From Deltaproteobacteria bacterium (GTDB lineage: Bacteria; Myxococcota; Polyangia; Haliangiales; Haliangiaceae), in contig JAGSPR010000018.1 of NCBI GenBank assembly GCA_018262455.1, forward strand, positions 1 through 29,871: DNA of 29,871 bases, given 5' to 3'. Of the stretch, positions 15,595-23,807 are shown in pieces. The notes beneath the pieces were generated by a model. That model was given only the letters and a program-made list of their open reading frames with translations, made no database searches and was not told where the DNA came from. Made by a program: the position numbers and the translations under genes. How positions within the stretch are numbered: the first letter of the stretch is position 1; every line of letters begins with the position of its first letter.

Positions 15595-17031
15595 ATGCGC
15601 CATGCGTCGCTCGGCAGCATCATGCTTCGCCCTGCCGCGCTGGTCGTGTTGCTGGTTGGCTGTGCCGATGCCGGGATCGCCGACGACTCGGAGGTGACGT
15701 CCGAGGCGCCGCTGATCGGCGTCGACGGCAGCCACGACCAGGCCGATCGCAGCTGCAACGTGGTGCTGCGCGATCTCAGGCGCAACTCCATCGGCTTCTC
15801 CTACGAGTCCGTGGGATCGAGCTGGGTCTGGCAGGGCACGGTGGAGATCTCGGAGGCCGCGCTCGGCGAGGGCCTCGTGCCGCAGGTGCTCTACCAGTCC
15901 GGATCGGATCCCGCGTGGCACCGCGCCACCGCGACCCCGGTCAGCGAACCCGCGACGCCGGGCTACGCGCGGTTCACGGTCCGGCTGACCGAGGGGCTGC
16001 CGGGACCTGGGATGAGTGGCACGGCACTCGGGAACACGCGGATCCAGGTCGTGCCCTACCTCCCGCTCGCCGCGGGCGGACGGCTGTTCGATCACAACCG
16101 CCACCCGAGCGACTTCGACAACTACCTCGTGACCTCGCCGGAGTTCGCGATCTCGAGCGCTGCCGCGGTCTGCGCGCCACCGGCGGGACCCACGCGCGCC
16201 AAGCTCACGTTCGCAGCCGACTTCAGCGAGCGCCGCGAAGGCGTGCTCGCACCGGGTGGCGACGTCACGATCTCGTACGACCCGGCGCGCCTGCCGACCT
16301 GCCGCAATGGCCAGGGCGGCAACCCGCTATGGGACATCACCGCGCACGTCCAGTTCGAGCCCGGTGGCGAGCGCCGCGATGTCAGCGTGCGCGACGCGGC
16401 GGCGACGCTCGCGGTGCCCGCCACGGCGCGCGGAGTGACCCTGTGGTTCGAGAACACGAGCACCTCGGGTTGCCAGACCTGGGACTCGAACCTCGGCCAG
16501 AACTATCACTTCAACACGCTCACCCCGCCGCAGTGGATGGGCGAGGTCCGCAACCTGATCACGCGCGACGGCGACGACGCATGCGACGGCGGCGGCCTGG
16601 CGACGTTGTCGTTCAACTTCGGCACCTGGGCCCGCCAGCGCGCGTTCCACACGAACCTGTGCTTCCAGGTCTACGAGCCCGGCCTGACCGACCGAGACGA
16701 TCCGGACCTCTGGCAAGCGCTCGACGTCAGCCTGCACTATCGCTTCGTCGGCCAGACCGCGTGGACCACGTTGCCGGTCAACTTCGATCGCCGCACCGGC
16801 AATAACGCGCGCTACCGGATGTCGTGGCGCGAGCTCGATCCGTTCCGCACGTACCACTGCCCCGAGGTCGCGCCCCACCCGTCGCAGGACGGCATGTATG
16901 CCGAGGTCCAGCTCGAGTACTACATCGTCGTCAACGGCGGCGAGCTCCGGCCGGCGCCCGGGGCCGCGTTCGCTGCCACGTTCGCCGACTACCCCGACGG
17001 GTTCTGGCACACCGGCGGCTGCGGGCTCTAG
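15595..17031 (+). CDS. Secreted DUF6209-like lipoprotein
   Basis: About 478 residues. The start is ATG 15595 (GAGG 11 nt upstream) or ATG 15622; both lead into a lipoprotein signal ending LVVLLVGC. The middle part (about 180-340) holds a beta-sandwich-like region with LTFAADFSE, VTISYDPARLPTCR, WDITAHVQFEPGG, LWFENTSTSGCQTWDSNLGQNY. This resembles the DUF6209 pattern of myxobacterial secreted proteins, recalled from memory. A preceding region (about 60-150: FSYESVGSSWVWQGTVEI...ARFTVRL) looks like another beta domain, and a C-terminal Cys-containing beta region ends HTGGCGL. No catalytic motif is visible. It follows amylase 2 by 111 bp and has an operator-like repeat upstream. A glucan-binding role is possible but only inferred from position. 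Confidence 0.75.
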   Translation: MRHASLGSIMLRPAALVVLLVGCADAGIADDSEVTSEAPLIGVDGSHDQADRSCNVVLRDLRRNSIGFSYESVGSSWVWQGTVEISEAALGEGLVPQVLYQSGSDPAWHRATATPVSEPATPGYARFTVRLTEGLPGPGMSGTALGNTRIQVVPYLPLAAGGRLFDHNRHPSDFDNYLVTSPEFAISSAAAVCAPPAGPTRAKLTFAADFSERREGVLAPGGDVTISYDPARLPTCRNGQGGNPLWDITAHVQFEPGGERRDVSVRDAAATLAVPATARGVTLWFENTSTSGCQTWDSNLGQNYHFNTLTPPQWMGEVRNLITRDGDDACDGGGLATLSFNFGTWARQRAFHTNLCFQVYEPGLTDRDDPDLWQALDVSLHYRFVGQTAWTTLPVNFDRRTGNNARYRMSWRELDPFRTYHCPEVAPHPSQDGMYAEVQLEYYIVVNGGELRPAPGAAFAATFADYPDGFWHTGGCGL

Positions 17032-17080
17032 CCAGCGTCGGCCACGGGCGACGGTCCGAGCCGGCATGCGTTAGCATCGT

Positions 17081-17098
17081 GGGGACTTGGCAGTCCCC
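17081..17098 (+). promoter_or_regulatory. Hairpin covering the start of the MFS gene
   Basis: GGGGACT-TGGC-AGTCCCC forms a perfect 7-bp stem with a 4-nt loop. The only ribosome-site-like bases (GGGGA) are in the left arm, and the TTG start codon (17087-17089) is at the arm/loop junction, so the fold would hide both. Confidence 0.45.
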
Positions 17099-18313
17099 GT
17101 CCCCGCGCCGATCTGGAGGTTCGTCTCTGCTCGAGCGCTGAACACGTTCGGTCGTGCGGTGATCAACACGACCGTGCTGTGGGAGCTCTACGCGCGCACC
17201 CACGACAAGCTCGTGCTCTCGGCCGTCGGGATCATGCAGGTCATCCCGGTGATCGCGCTGTTCATCCCGGCCGGGACGATCGCCGACCGGTTCGATCGCC
17301 GGCTGCTCGCGACGGTCGCGGCACTGGGGATGGGCACGGTCGGGATCGGCCTCGCGATCGCGTCCGCGCTCGGCGCGCCGGTCGCCGTGTACCTCGCGCT
17401 GCTGCTGCTCCAGGGCTGCGTGGTGGTCGTGCACTCCCCGGCGACGTCCTCGCTGCTCGCGAACCTCGGTACCCGCGAGGAGCTGCCGCGGGCGAACCGG
17501 ATGCTGTCCAGCCTGTCGGAGACCGCGCAGATCACGGCGCCCGCGGTCGCCGGGCTCGCGCTGCTGGCGATCGCTCCGCAGTGGGTCTACAGCGCGGTCG
17601 GGATCACCGCGCTGACCTCGGCGACGCTCTATCGATCGTTGCCTGCCACCACGCGCGCGGCACCGGCCGTCGCCAAGCCCGGTGACTGGCGGATCGGGCT
17701 GCGCTTCATCTTCCGGTCGCCGCTGCTGCTCTCGGCCCTGACGCTCGACATGTTCGCGATCCTGTTCGCCGGGGTGACGGCGCTGCTCCCCGCGATCGCC
17801 ACCGACATCCTCCACGTCGGACCGTTCGGCTACGGCATCCTGCGCGCGTCGCAGCCGGTCGGAGCGGTGGCGATGGCGCTCATCGGTGGTCGGCTGCGCG
17901 CATGGAAGAAACCCGGCCGCGTGCTGCTGATCGTGGTCGCGCTGTATGGCCTGGCGACGATGGGCATCGGGCTCTCGACCTGGTTGCCGATCACGGCGGT
18001 GTGCCTGGTCGCGTGTGGAGGCCTCGACAACATCAGCGTCGTGATCCGGCTGACGCTCGAGCAGCTGGTCGTGCCCGACGCGATCCGCGGCCGGGTCTCC
18101 GCGGTCCACTACGTGTTCATCGGGATGTCGAACGAGCTCGGCGCGGCCGAGTCGGGGCTCGCCGCGAAGCTGTTCGGCACCGTGCCGGCGATCGTCGGCG
18201 GCGGTGTGGTCGCGGTGCTCGTCGTCGCCACCGTGGTCATGAAGTGGCCGCAGCTCGCCGACATGCCGCCGCTCGCCGAGCTGCGCCCGCCCGACGAGGG
18301 GTCAGGAGCCTGA
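17087..18313 (+). CDS. MFS exporter of the EntS-like family
   Basis: A 408-residue, roughly 12-helix major facilitator. The loop after helix 2 carries the MFS signature region GTIADRFDRRLL, and a matching half appears as GGRLRAWKKPGR after the central loop. The overall pattern (RALNTFGRAVINTTVLWELY, VHSPATSSLLANLGTREELPRANRM, IRGRVSAVHYVFIGMSNELGAAESG) is typical of EntS/MFS_3 exporters, which move siderophores or drugs outward by proton antiport. The substrate cannot be told, and no siderophore gene is nearby. The start is TTG, the first in-frame start after the upstream stop, and it lies inside a hairpin. Its last codons and stop are part of the palindrome at 18297-18318. Expression is probably low or regulated given the TTG start. 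Confidence 0.88.
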   Translation: MAVPVPAPIWRFVSARALNTFGRAVINTTVLWELYARTHDKLVLSAVGIMQVIPVIALFIPAGTIADRFDRRLLATVAALGMGTVGIGLAIASALGAPVAVYLALLLLQGCVVVVHSPATSSLLANLGTREELPRANRMLSSLSETAQITAPAVAGLALLAIAPQWVYSAVGITALTSATLYRSLPATTRAAPAVAKPGDWRIGLRFIFRSPLLLSALTLDMFAILFAGVTALLPAIATDILHVGPFGYGILRASQPVGAVAMALIGGRLRAWKKPGRVLLIVVALYGLATMGIGLSTWLPITAVCLVACGGLDNISVVIRLTLEQLVVPDAIRGRVSAVHYVFIGMSNELGAAESGLAAKLFGTVPAIVGGGVVAVLVVATVVMKWPQLADMPPLAELRPPDEGSGA

Positions 18314-18318
18314 CCCCT
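18297..18318. repeat. REP-like palindrome / possible bidirectional terminator spanning two stop codons
   Basis: The arms AGGGGTCAGG and CCTGACCCCT form a perfect 10-bp inverted repeat around a 2-nt centre. The palindrome supplies the last residues and TGA of the MFS gene and the TAG of the convergent miaE-like gene. There is no T-run on either side. GGGGTCAG...CTGACCCC is close to REP-type palindromes linked to REP-associated tyrosine transposases; this is from memory and not proven here. Confidence 0.6.
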
Positions 18319-18910
18319 AATGGATGCGGGCGACGATCGTGCGATGCGCGAGGATCTCGGTCTCGATCGCGGCGAGCTCGGCCGCGCGGGCTCGCCACGC
18401 GTCGGGTGCGGCGTCTCGAGCGAGCGACAGGAACACGTCGCGGTGGCGAACCTCGGCGGTCGTGAGGCTCGCATAGAGCTCGCGTGATTTCGGATCCTCG
18501 AGAGACTCCGCGAGCAGCCCGAGCCGCTCGGCGGAGCGACCTTCGATGACCGCGAACACCAGCAGGCGATCGAGCAGCCGGTCTGGCTCGCGCACGCGAA
18601 TGTGCTTGCGCAGCGCGGCCGCGTAGTCATCGCCGTGGTCGTAGCTCGCGGCCTGACCGCGGCGCGACATCAGCTGCGCGACCTGGACGACGTGGCGGGT
18701 CTCGTCGTGTGCGAGGCGCGCCATCGCGGTGACGAGGTCGGCGCGATCAGGATAGCTGCGGATCAGCGATAGCGCGGACTGCGCTGCCTTGCGCTCGCAG
18801 TGCAGGTGATCGGCATGCACGGCCTCGAGGTCGGCGAGCGCGATCGCGATCCATCGCGGGTCGCTCGCGCGCAGGGGCAGCGCATCGCCTAGCTGCGGGA
18901 TCTCGTGCAT
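18317..18910 (-). CDS. miaE: MiaE-like tRNA-(ms2io6A) hydroxylase, diiron protein
   Basis: A 197-residue ferritin-like four-helix protein. MiaE hydroxylates the isopentenyl group of 2-methylthio-N6-isopentenyladenosine at tRNA position 37, using a diiron centre and O2. The first ligand helix is DLEAVHADHLHCERKAAQSAL with Glu39, matching the MiaE H-x-x-C-E-R-K-A-A signature. The second is AHDETRH with Glu70 and His73. A second E and E-x-x-H pair occurs in FAVIEGRSAERL and TTAEVRHRDVF. Length fits family members of about 190-250 residues. The start at ATG 18910 is preferred; ATG 18919 adds three residues and would overlap the divergent peptidase start codon. The stop lies in the 18297-18318 palindrome. 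miaA and miaB are not in the window. Confidence 0.88.
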   Translation of the reverse strand: MHEIPQLGDALPLRASDPRWIAIALADLEAVHADHLHCERKAAQSALSLIRSYPDRADLVTAMARLAHDETRHVVQVAQLMSRRGQAASYDHGDDYAAALRKHIRVREPDRLLDRLLVFAVIEGRSAERLGLLAESLEDPKSRELYASLTTAEVRHRDVFLSLARDAAPDAWRARAAELAAIETEILAHRTIVARIH

Positions 18911-18917
18911 CGAGGCC

Positions 18918-20888
18918 ATGCTACATTCGGTCGCCCACGTGAAGAAGGCCGAGCACAGCGGAGAGCTGTTCAGGAACCAATGCCTCGAAGGGCTGCGGCG
19001 CGCCGAAGCGCTGCGTCCCGAGATCATCGCGAACCCCACGCGCACGGTCGAACAGATCTTCGTTCGCTACAACCAGCTCCTCACCGCGGCCAGCACGAGC
19101 AACGCGCTCGCCGGGCTGATGTCGGAGGTCCATCCCGACGAGTCGATCCGCGACATCGCCCGCGAGTGCGAGCAGGAAGTCTCGCGGTTCTACTCCGACC
19201 TCGCCCTCGACCGGGACCTCTACGATGCGCTCGCCGCCGTCGAGATCTCGGACGCGGATGCCGACACCCGGCGGTTCGTGACGCACACGCTGCGCGACTA
19301 CCGGCGCGCAGGCGTCGACAAGCCGCCCGAGGTTCGCGCCCGCCTCAAGCAGATCGACGAGGAGCTGACGAAGCTCGGCCAGCAGTTCTCGAAGACCATC
19401 TCGGAGGACGTGCGGTCGATCGAAGCCGATCCGAGCCGGCTCGCCGGGCTGCCGTCCGACTTCATCGCCTCGCATCCTCCCGAGGCCGACGGCAAGGTCC
19501 GGATCACGACGGACTACCCCGACTACAACCCGTTCATGACCTACGCCGTCGATGACGATCTGCGGCGGCAGCTCTACATCGCGTTCCGCAGCCGCGGCGA
19601 TCAGCAGAACGAAGCGGTGCTGCGTGACATCCTCGCGCTGCGTGCCGAGAAGTCCTCGCTGCTCGGGTTCCCCGACTGGGCGGACTACATCACCGCCGAC
19701 AAGATGATCGGCAGCGGGACACGGGCGTCCGAGTTCATCGAGAAAGTCTGGAAGCTCGCGGCGCCACGCGCCGAGCAGGACTACGCCGAGCTGCTGCGCC
19801 AGCTACGCACCGTGGCCCCCGGGGCCACCGAGGTCGCGGACTGGCAGAAGGTGTGGCTCGAGAACCTGGTCAAGAAGGAGCGCTACGAGGTCGACGCGAG
19901 CTTTGTCCGCCGCTACTTCCCGTACGAGCGGGTGCTCGCGGGCCTGCTCCAGATCACGTCGGAGATCTTCGATCTGACCTATCTGCCGCTCGCCGATGCC
20001 GTGCGCTGGCATCCGAGCGTGCTCGTCTACGACGTGATCCGTGGCCACGGCCCCGCAGCCACGAAGCTCGGCCGGATCTACCTCGACATGCATCCCCGCG
20101 AGGGCAAGTACAAGCACGCCGCCCAGTTCCCGCTCAAGGATGGCGTCCGCGGGGTGCAGCTGCCCGAGGGGGTGCTGGTCTGCAATTTCCCATCGCCGTC
20201 CGCGAGCGCGGAGGGTGAGCCGGCGGCTCCCGCGCTGATGGAGCACGACGACGTCGTGACGATGTTCCACGAGTTCGGCCACCTGATGCACCACGTGCTC
20301 GGCGGTCACCAGCGCTGGATCACGCAGAGCGGCGTCTCGACCGAGTGGGACTTCGTCGAGGCGCCGTCGCAGATGTTCGAGGAGTGGGCGTGGAGCTACG
20401 ACACGCTCGCGCGGTTCGCGCGCCATCACGAGACCGGCGAGGTGATCCCGAAGGAGCTGGTCGAGAAGATGCGGCGCGCCGACAAGTTCGGGCTCGGCAC
20501 CGCCACCGTGCAGCAGATCTTCTACGCCGCGATCTCGCTCGGGTTTCACCGCACCGATCCGAAGCAGCTCGACCAGCTCGCCGAGGTTCAGAAGCTCCAG
20601 AAGCGCTACACCCCGTTCGCGTACGTCGCGGGGACGCGGTTCCACGCCTCGTTCGGTCACCTCGTGGGCTACTCGGCGATGTACTACACGTACCAGTGGT
20701 CGCTCGTGATCGCGAAGGACCTGCTGACGCCGTTCGAGAACCACGGATTGATGGCGAAGGCCATCACGTTCGCCTATCGCGACAAGGTGCTCGCCCCGGG
20801 TGGCAGCCGGGACGCCGCGGACCTGGTTCGAGACTTCCTGGGGCGTGAATACGACTTCACCGCGTACGAGCGGTTTCTCGTCGCGTGA
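18918..20888 (+). CDS. M3-family oligopeptidase (thimet oligopeptidase-like)
   Basis: A 656-residue cytoplasmic zinc metallopeptidase expected to degrade short peptides. No signal peptide is seen. The zinc motif HEFGH is at 451-455, in TMFHEFGHLMHHVLGG. The third ligand is probably Glu481 in the segment WDFVEAPSQMFEEW. The GKYKHAAQFPL and HASFGHLVGYSAMYYTYQWS segments are also typical of M3A enzymes (thimet oligopeptidase/Dcp/OpdA group). Length is near the usual 650-700. The start is ATG 18918, only 7 bp from the miaE-like start on the other strand; GTG 18939 is an alternative and would give a more usual gap. Neither has a good ribosome site. The C-terminus YDFTAYERFLVA is complete. Confidence 0.93.
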   Translation: MLHSVAHVKKAEHSGELFRNQCLEGLRRAEALRPEIIANPTRTVEQIFVRYNQLLTAASTSNALAGLMSEVHPDESIRDIARECEQEVSRFYSDLALDRDLYDALAAVEISDADADTRRFVTHTLRDYRRAGVDKPPEVRARLKQIDEELTKLGQQFSKTISEDVRSIEADPSRLAGLPSDFIASHPPEADGKVRITTDYPDYNPFMTYAVDDDLRRQLYIAFRSRGDQQNEAVLRDILALRAEKSSLLGFPDWADYITADKMIGSGTRASEFIEKVWKLAAPRAEQDYAELLRQLRTVAPGATEVADWQKVWLENLVKKERYEVDASFVRRYFPYERVLAGLLQITSEIFDLTYLPLADAVRWHPSVLVYDVIRGHGPAATKLGRIYLDMHPREGKYKHAAQFPLKDGVRGVQLPEGVLVCNFPSPSASAEGEPAAPALMEHDDVVTMFHEFGHLMHHVLGGHQRWITQSGVSTEWDFVEAPSQMFEEWAWSYDTLARFARHHETGEVIPKELVEKMRRADKFGLGTATVQQIFYAAISLGFHRTDPKQLDQLAEVQKLQKRYTPFAYVAGTRFHASFGHLVGYSAMYYTYQWSLVIAKDLLTPFENHGLMAKAITFAYRDKVLAPGGSRDAADLVRDFLGREYDFTAYERFLVA

Positions 20889-21017
20889 CCCGTCGCCGGC
20901 CGATCTCCATTGCAGGACACTTGTCGCAATGAGCGTACAATCATCCGAAGTCCAGCGTTTCCTGGTGAATAGAAGTTGACCTGTGATCGTGAATACGAAA
21001 ACGTCTAGTGGTCACGC

Positions 21018-21479
21018 ATGATGAGCTCGAACGCGCTTCGCACCACCGCTGTTCGGGTCCTTGTGACACTGGCCGTGCTCGTGACCTTCACGGGCTGCGG
21101 CAAGAAGGCGGACACGCCCAGCGCGCCGGACTGCGCGACGGCGGTGCAGAACGCGTTGGCGATCTCCAAGGCCGATATCAAGGCCGCGCTTCCTGGCATG
21201 GACGATCAGGCGATGGAGAAGCTGAAGGCCGCGTCGCTCACCCGGTGCGAGCAAGACAAGTGGTCGGCGGAATCGCGGACCTGCATGGCGACCGCGAAGA
21301 CAGGCAGCGAGGTCACGCAGTGCGAAGCGAAGAAGACGCCGGCGCAGCGCGATAGCTTGCTGAAGGCGATCCAGGAAGCGGTCCCACCGGCCCCGGATTC
21401 GGGCTCGGGGAGCGACGCAGGTTCGGCCGGCGCCGCGGGCTCCGGATCGGCCGGCGCAGGCTCGGCCGCGAAGCAGTAG
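21018..21479 (+). CDS. Small lipoprotein of the C-x2-D-x-W-S family
   Basis: A 153-residue lipoprotein whose signal ends LVTFTGC. The mature part holds a two-helix Cys-patterned region: DCATAVQNALAIS, then LTRCEQDKWSAESRTCMATA and EVTQC. This C-x2-D-x-W-S-x5-C pattern is shared with the genes at 22207 and 26849. The last 35 residues are a Gly/Ser/Ala-rich tail (SGSGSDAGSAGAAGSGSAG). Two start codons lie in tandem (ATGATG at 21018). The 129-bp gap upstream holds a short imperfect hairpin (CATTGC...GCAATG, about 20908-20931) that may end the peptidase transcript. Function is unknown. Confidence 0.85.
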   Translation: MMSSNALRTTAVRVLVTLAVLVTFTGCGKKADTPSAPDCATAVQNALAISKADIKAALPGMDDQAMEKLKAASLTRCEQDKWSAESRTCMATAKTGSEVTQCEAKKTPAQRDSLLKAIQEAVPPAPDSGSGSDAGSAGAAGSGSAGAGSAAKQ

Positions 21480-21511
21480 CGCCGATCCGGTCGTCGAGAA
21501 CCGTGCGTGCG

Positions 21512-21529
21512 CGACGACAATTGTCGTCG
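21512..21529. promoter_or_regulatory. Perfect 18-bp palindrome between two lipoprotein genes
   Basis: CGACGACAATTGTCGTCG is perfectly self-complementary and lies 33 bp after the stop of the first small lipoprotein. As RNA it gives a 7-bp stem with loop AATT, but no T-run follows, so a dimeric-regulator operator is at least as likely as a terminator. Confidence 0.45.
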
Positions 21530-21548
21530 TAACGCGACGAGTGACGGC

Positions 21549-21633
21549 GGTGTTGTGACGATGAAAGACATCGCTTTGCTTTCACCGGATCGCCGGATGC
21601 CTTAGAACCGAGGCTCACAACACCCCCCGGAGA
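21549..21633 (+). promoter_or_regulatory. Structured 5' leader with long paired arms before a small lipoprotein gene
   Basis: A perfect 10-bp outer stem (GGTGTTGTGA 21549-21558 with TCACAACACC 21615-21624) encloses two inner hairpins: TGAAAG/CTTTCA (21562-21567 with 21579-21584) and CCGG-ATCG-CCGG (21585-21596). This is a three-way-junction shape. The ribosome site GGAGA (21629-21633) starts 5 nt after the outer stem and 7 nt before ATG 21641. It matches no riboswitch class I can name. Confidence 0.45.
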
Positions 21634-21640
21634 TTTTTCG

Positions 21641-22123
21641 ATGAACAAGATGATGATCGCGATGCTCGCCGCTCTGTCCCTGCTGTCGGTTGCTGGCTGC
21701 AAGAAGAAGGGCGGCGCTGGCGACATGATGGCGAAGCAGGAGCAGTTCGCCAACGACATGTGCAAGTGCAAGGAGCACGACGTCGAGTGCGCCAAGAAGG
21801 TCACCGACGACATGACCAAGTGGGCGACCGAGATGTCCAAGAACGCCAAGCCGGGCGACGTCGAGAAGATGTCCGACGAGGACACGAAGAAGATGATGGA
21901 CATCTCCAAGAAGATGACCGACTGCTCGACCAAGGCGATGATGCCTGACATGGGCGCGGCTGGCGCGGGCGGCGCGGGCGGCGCGGGCGGCGCGGGCAGC
22001 GCGGGCGGCGAAGGCGGCGCGGGCGGCGCGGGCGGCGCGGCGGGCTCGGCAGCGGGCTCGGCAGCGGAGCCCGCGGGCTCGGCGGCAGCTCCGGCTGGCT
22101 CGGCGGCTGGCTCGGCGAAGTAA
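21641..22123 (+). CDS. Small lipoprotein with Lys/Met/Cys-rich helical domain and Gly/Ala tail
   Basis: A 160-residue lipoprotein with an excellent ribosome site (GGAGA, 7-nt spacer). The signal MNKMMIAMLAALSLLSVAGC ends at Cys20. The mature domain (about 21-105) is helical and rich in Lys, Met and Asp, with Cys in CKCKEHDVECAKKV and TDCSTKAM, which suggests two disulphides or a metal site. The final 55 residues are low complexity: A-G-G triplets followed by GSAAGSAAEPAGSAA. It is the most distinct of the three small lipoproteins here and lacks the C-x2-D-x-W-S motif. A hairpin terminator follows at 22158. Strong translation signals and a structured leader suggest high, regulated expression. 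Function is unknown. Confidence 0.88.
   Translation: MNKMMIAMLAALSLLSVAGCKKKGGAGDMMAKQEQFANDMCKCKEHDVECAKKVTDDMTKWATEMSKNAKPGDVEKMSDEDTKKMMDISKKMTDCSTKAMMPDMGAAGAGGAGGAGGAGSAGGEGGAGGAGGAAGSAAGSAAEPAGSAAAPAGSAAGSAK
21962..22040. repeat. 9-bp tandem repeats encoding A-G-G
   Basis: Units of GGCGCGGGC and variants repeat in the lipoprotein gene, coding for Ala-Gly-Gly triplets. The run is prone to slippage, but changes by nine bases keep the frame. Confidence 0.85.
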
Positions 22124-22157
22124 CTCGCCACGGCACGGCATTCGCCGCGCTACACCT

Positions 22158-22194
22158 GGGGCTCGCGTCGTTGACGCGGGCCCTTTGGCTTTTC
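22158..22194 (+). terminator. Intrinsic terminator or attenuator between two lipoprotein genes
   Basis: An 11-bp stem (22159-22169 with 22173-22183, one G-T wobble) with loop GTT is followed by TTTGGCTTTT. It lies 35 bp after the upstream lipoprotein stop and directly abuts the GGAGAG ribosome site (22195-22200) of the next gene, so read-through would make it a leader hairpin of that gene. Confidence 0.75.
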
Positions 22195-22206
22195 GGAGAG
22201 ATGACC

Positions 22207-22551
22207 ATGGTTCGACCGAGGTTGCTGATGGTGGCGCTCGCGGCGGCCGGGTGCAGCCACAAGCCCGCCGACGAGGCGAAGGGTGCCTGTGAGATCGCGG
22301 TCGCCAGGGACGTCGATGCGTCGCTTGCCAAGCGCAAGCCTGCGATCGATGACAGCCCGGAGCCGGACCTTGCCGCGAGGCTGAAGACTGGGTTGGCCGC
22401 GGTGTGTCTCGAGGACCGCTGGTCGGCAGACGTCGTCAGATGCTTCACCACCGCGACCGACGTCGGCCCGTGCAAGGACGGCCTGACGCCCGAGCAACGC
22501 CAGCGCTACGTCAGCGTGTCGATGAAGCTACGGATGGGCAGTCGGAGGTAG
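22207..22551 (+). CDS. Small lipoprotein of the C-x2-D-x-W-S family
   Basis: A 114-residue lipoprotein. ATG 22207 was chosen because GGAGAG lies 6 nt upstream; ATG 22201 directly touches the ribosome site. The signal MVRPRLLMVALAAAGC gives Cys16. The mature part follows the same plan as the 21018 and 26849 products: GACEIAVARDVDASL, then AAVCLEDRWSADVVRCFTTA, DVGPC and LTPEQRQRYV. It lacks the Gly-rich tail. It converges on the acyl-CoA dehydrogenase gene with a 7-bp gap. Function is unknown. Confidence 0.83.
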   Translation: MVRPRLLMVALAAAGCSHKPADEAKGACEIAVARDVDASLAKRKPAIDDSPEPDLAARLKTGLAAVCLEDRWSADVVRCFTTATDVGPCKDGLTPEQRQRYVSVSMKLRMGSRR

Positions 22552-22558
22552 CGGTGCG

Positions 22559-23701
<1,143 letters not shown>

Positions 23702-23776
23702 CAGGGACCTTACCTCAGGTGCCCCGAGCGCAGATCCGGTCACGGAGGTCGTGGCAGAAAACTGACCATGCGGAGG

Positions 23777-23789
23777 TTCCGGGCCGGAA
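23777..23789. promoter_or_regulatory. Short palindrome in the acyl-CoA dehydrogenase / lipid kinase divergent region
   Basis: TTCCGG-G-CCGGAA is a perfect 13-bp palindrome in the 106-bp region between two divergent starts, 18 bp before the lipid kinase start. It could be an operator; such short GC palindromes also arise by chance. Confidence 0.25.
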
Positions 23790-23807
23790 AATGGTTACAT
23801 TTGGCGG

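Noticed and set aside
20936..20941. TACAAT as a -10 box for the 21018 lipoprotein gene
   Set aside because: No -35-like hexamer at 16-18 bp spacing; the nearest TTGCAG is 20 bp away.
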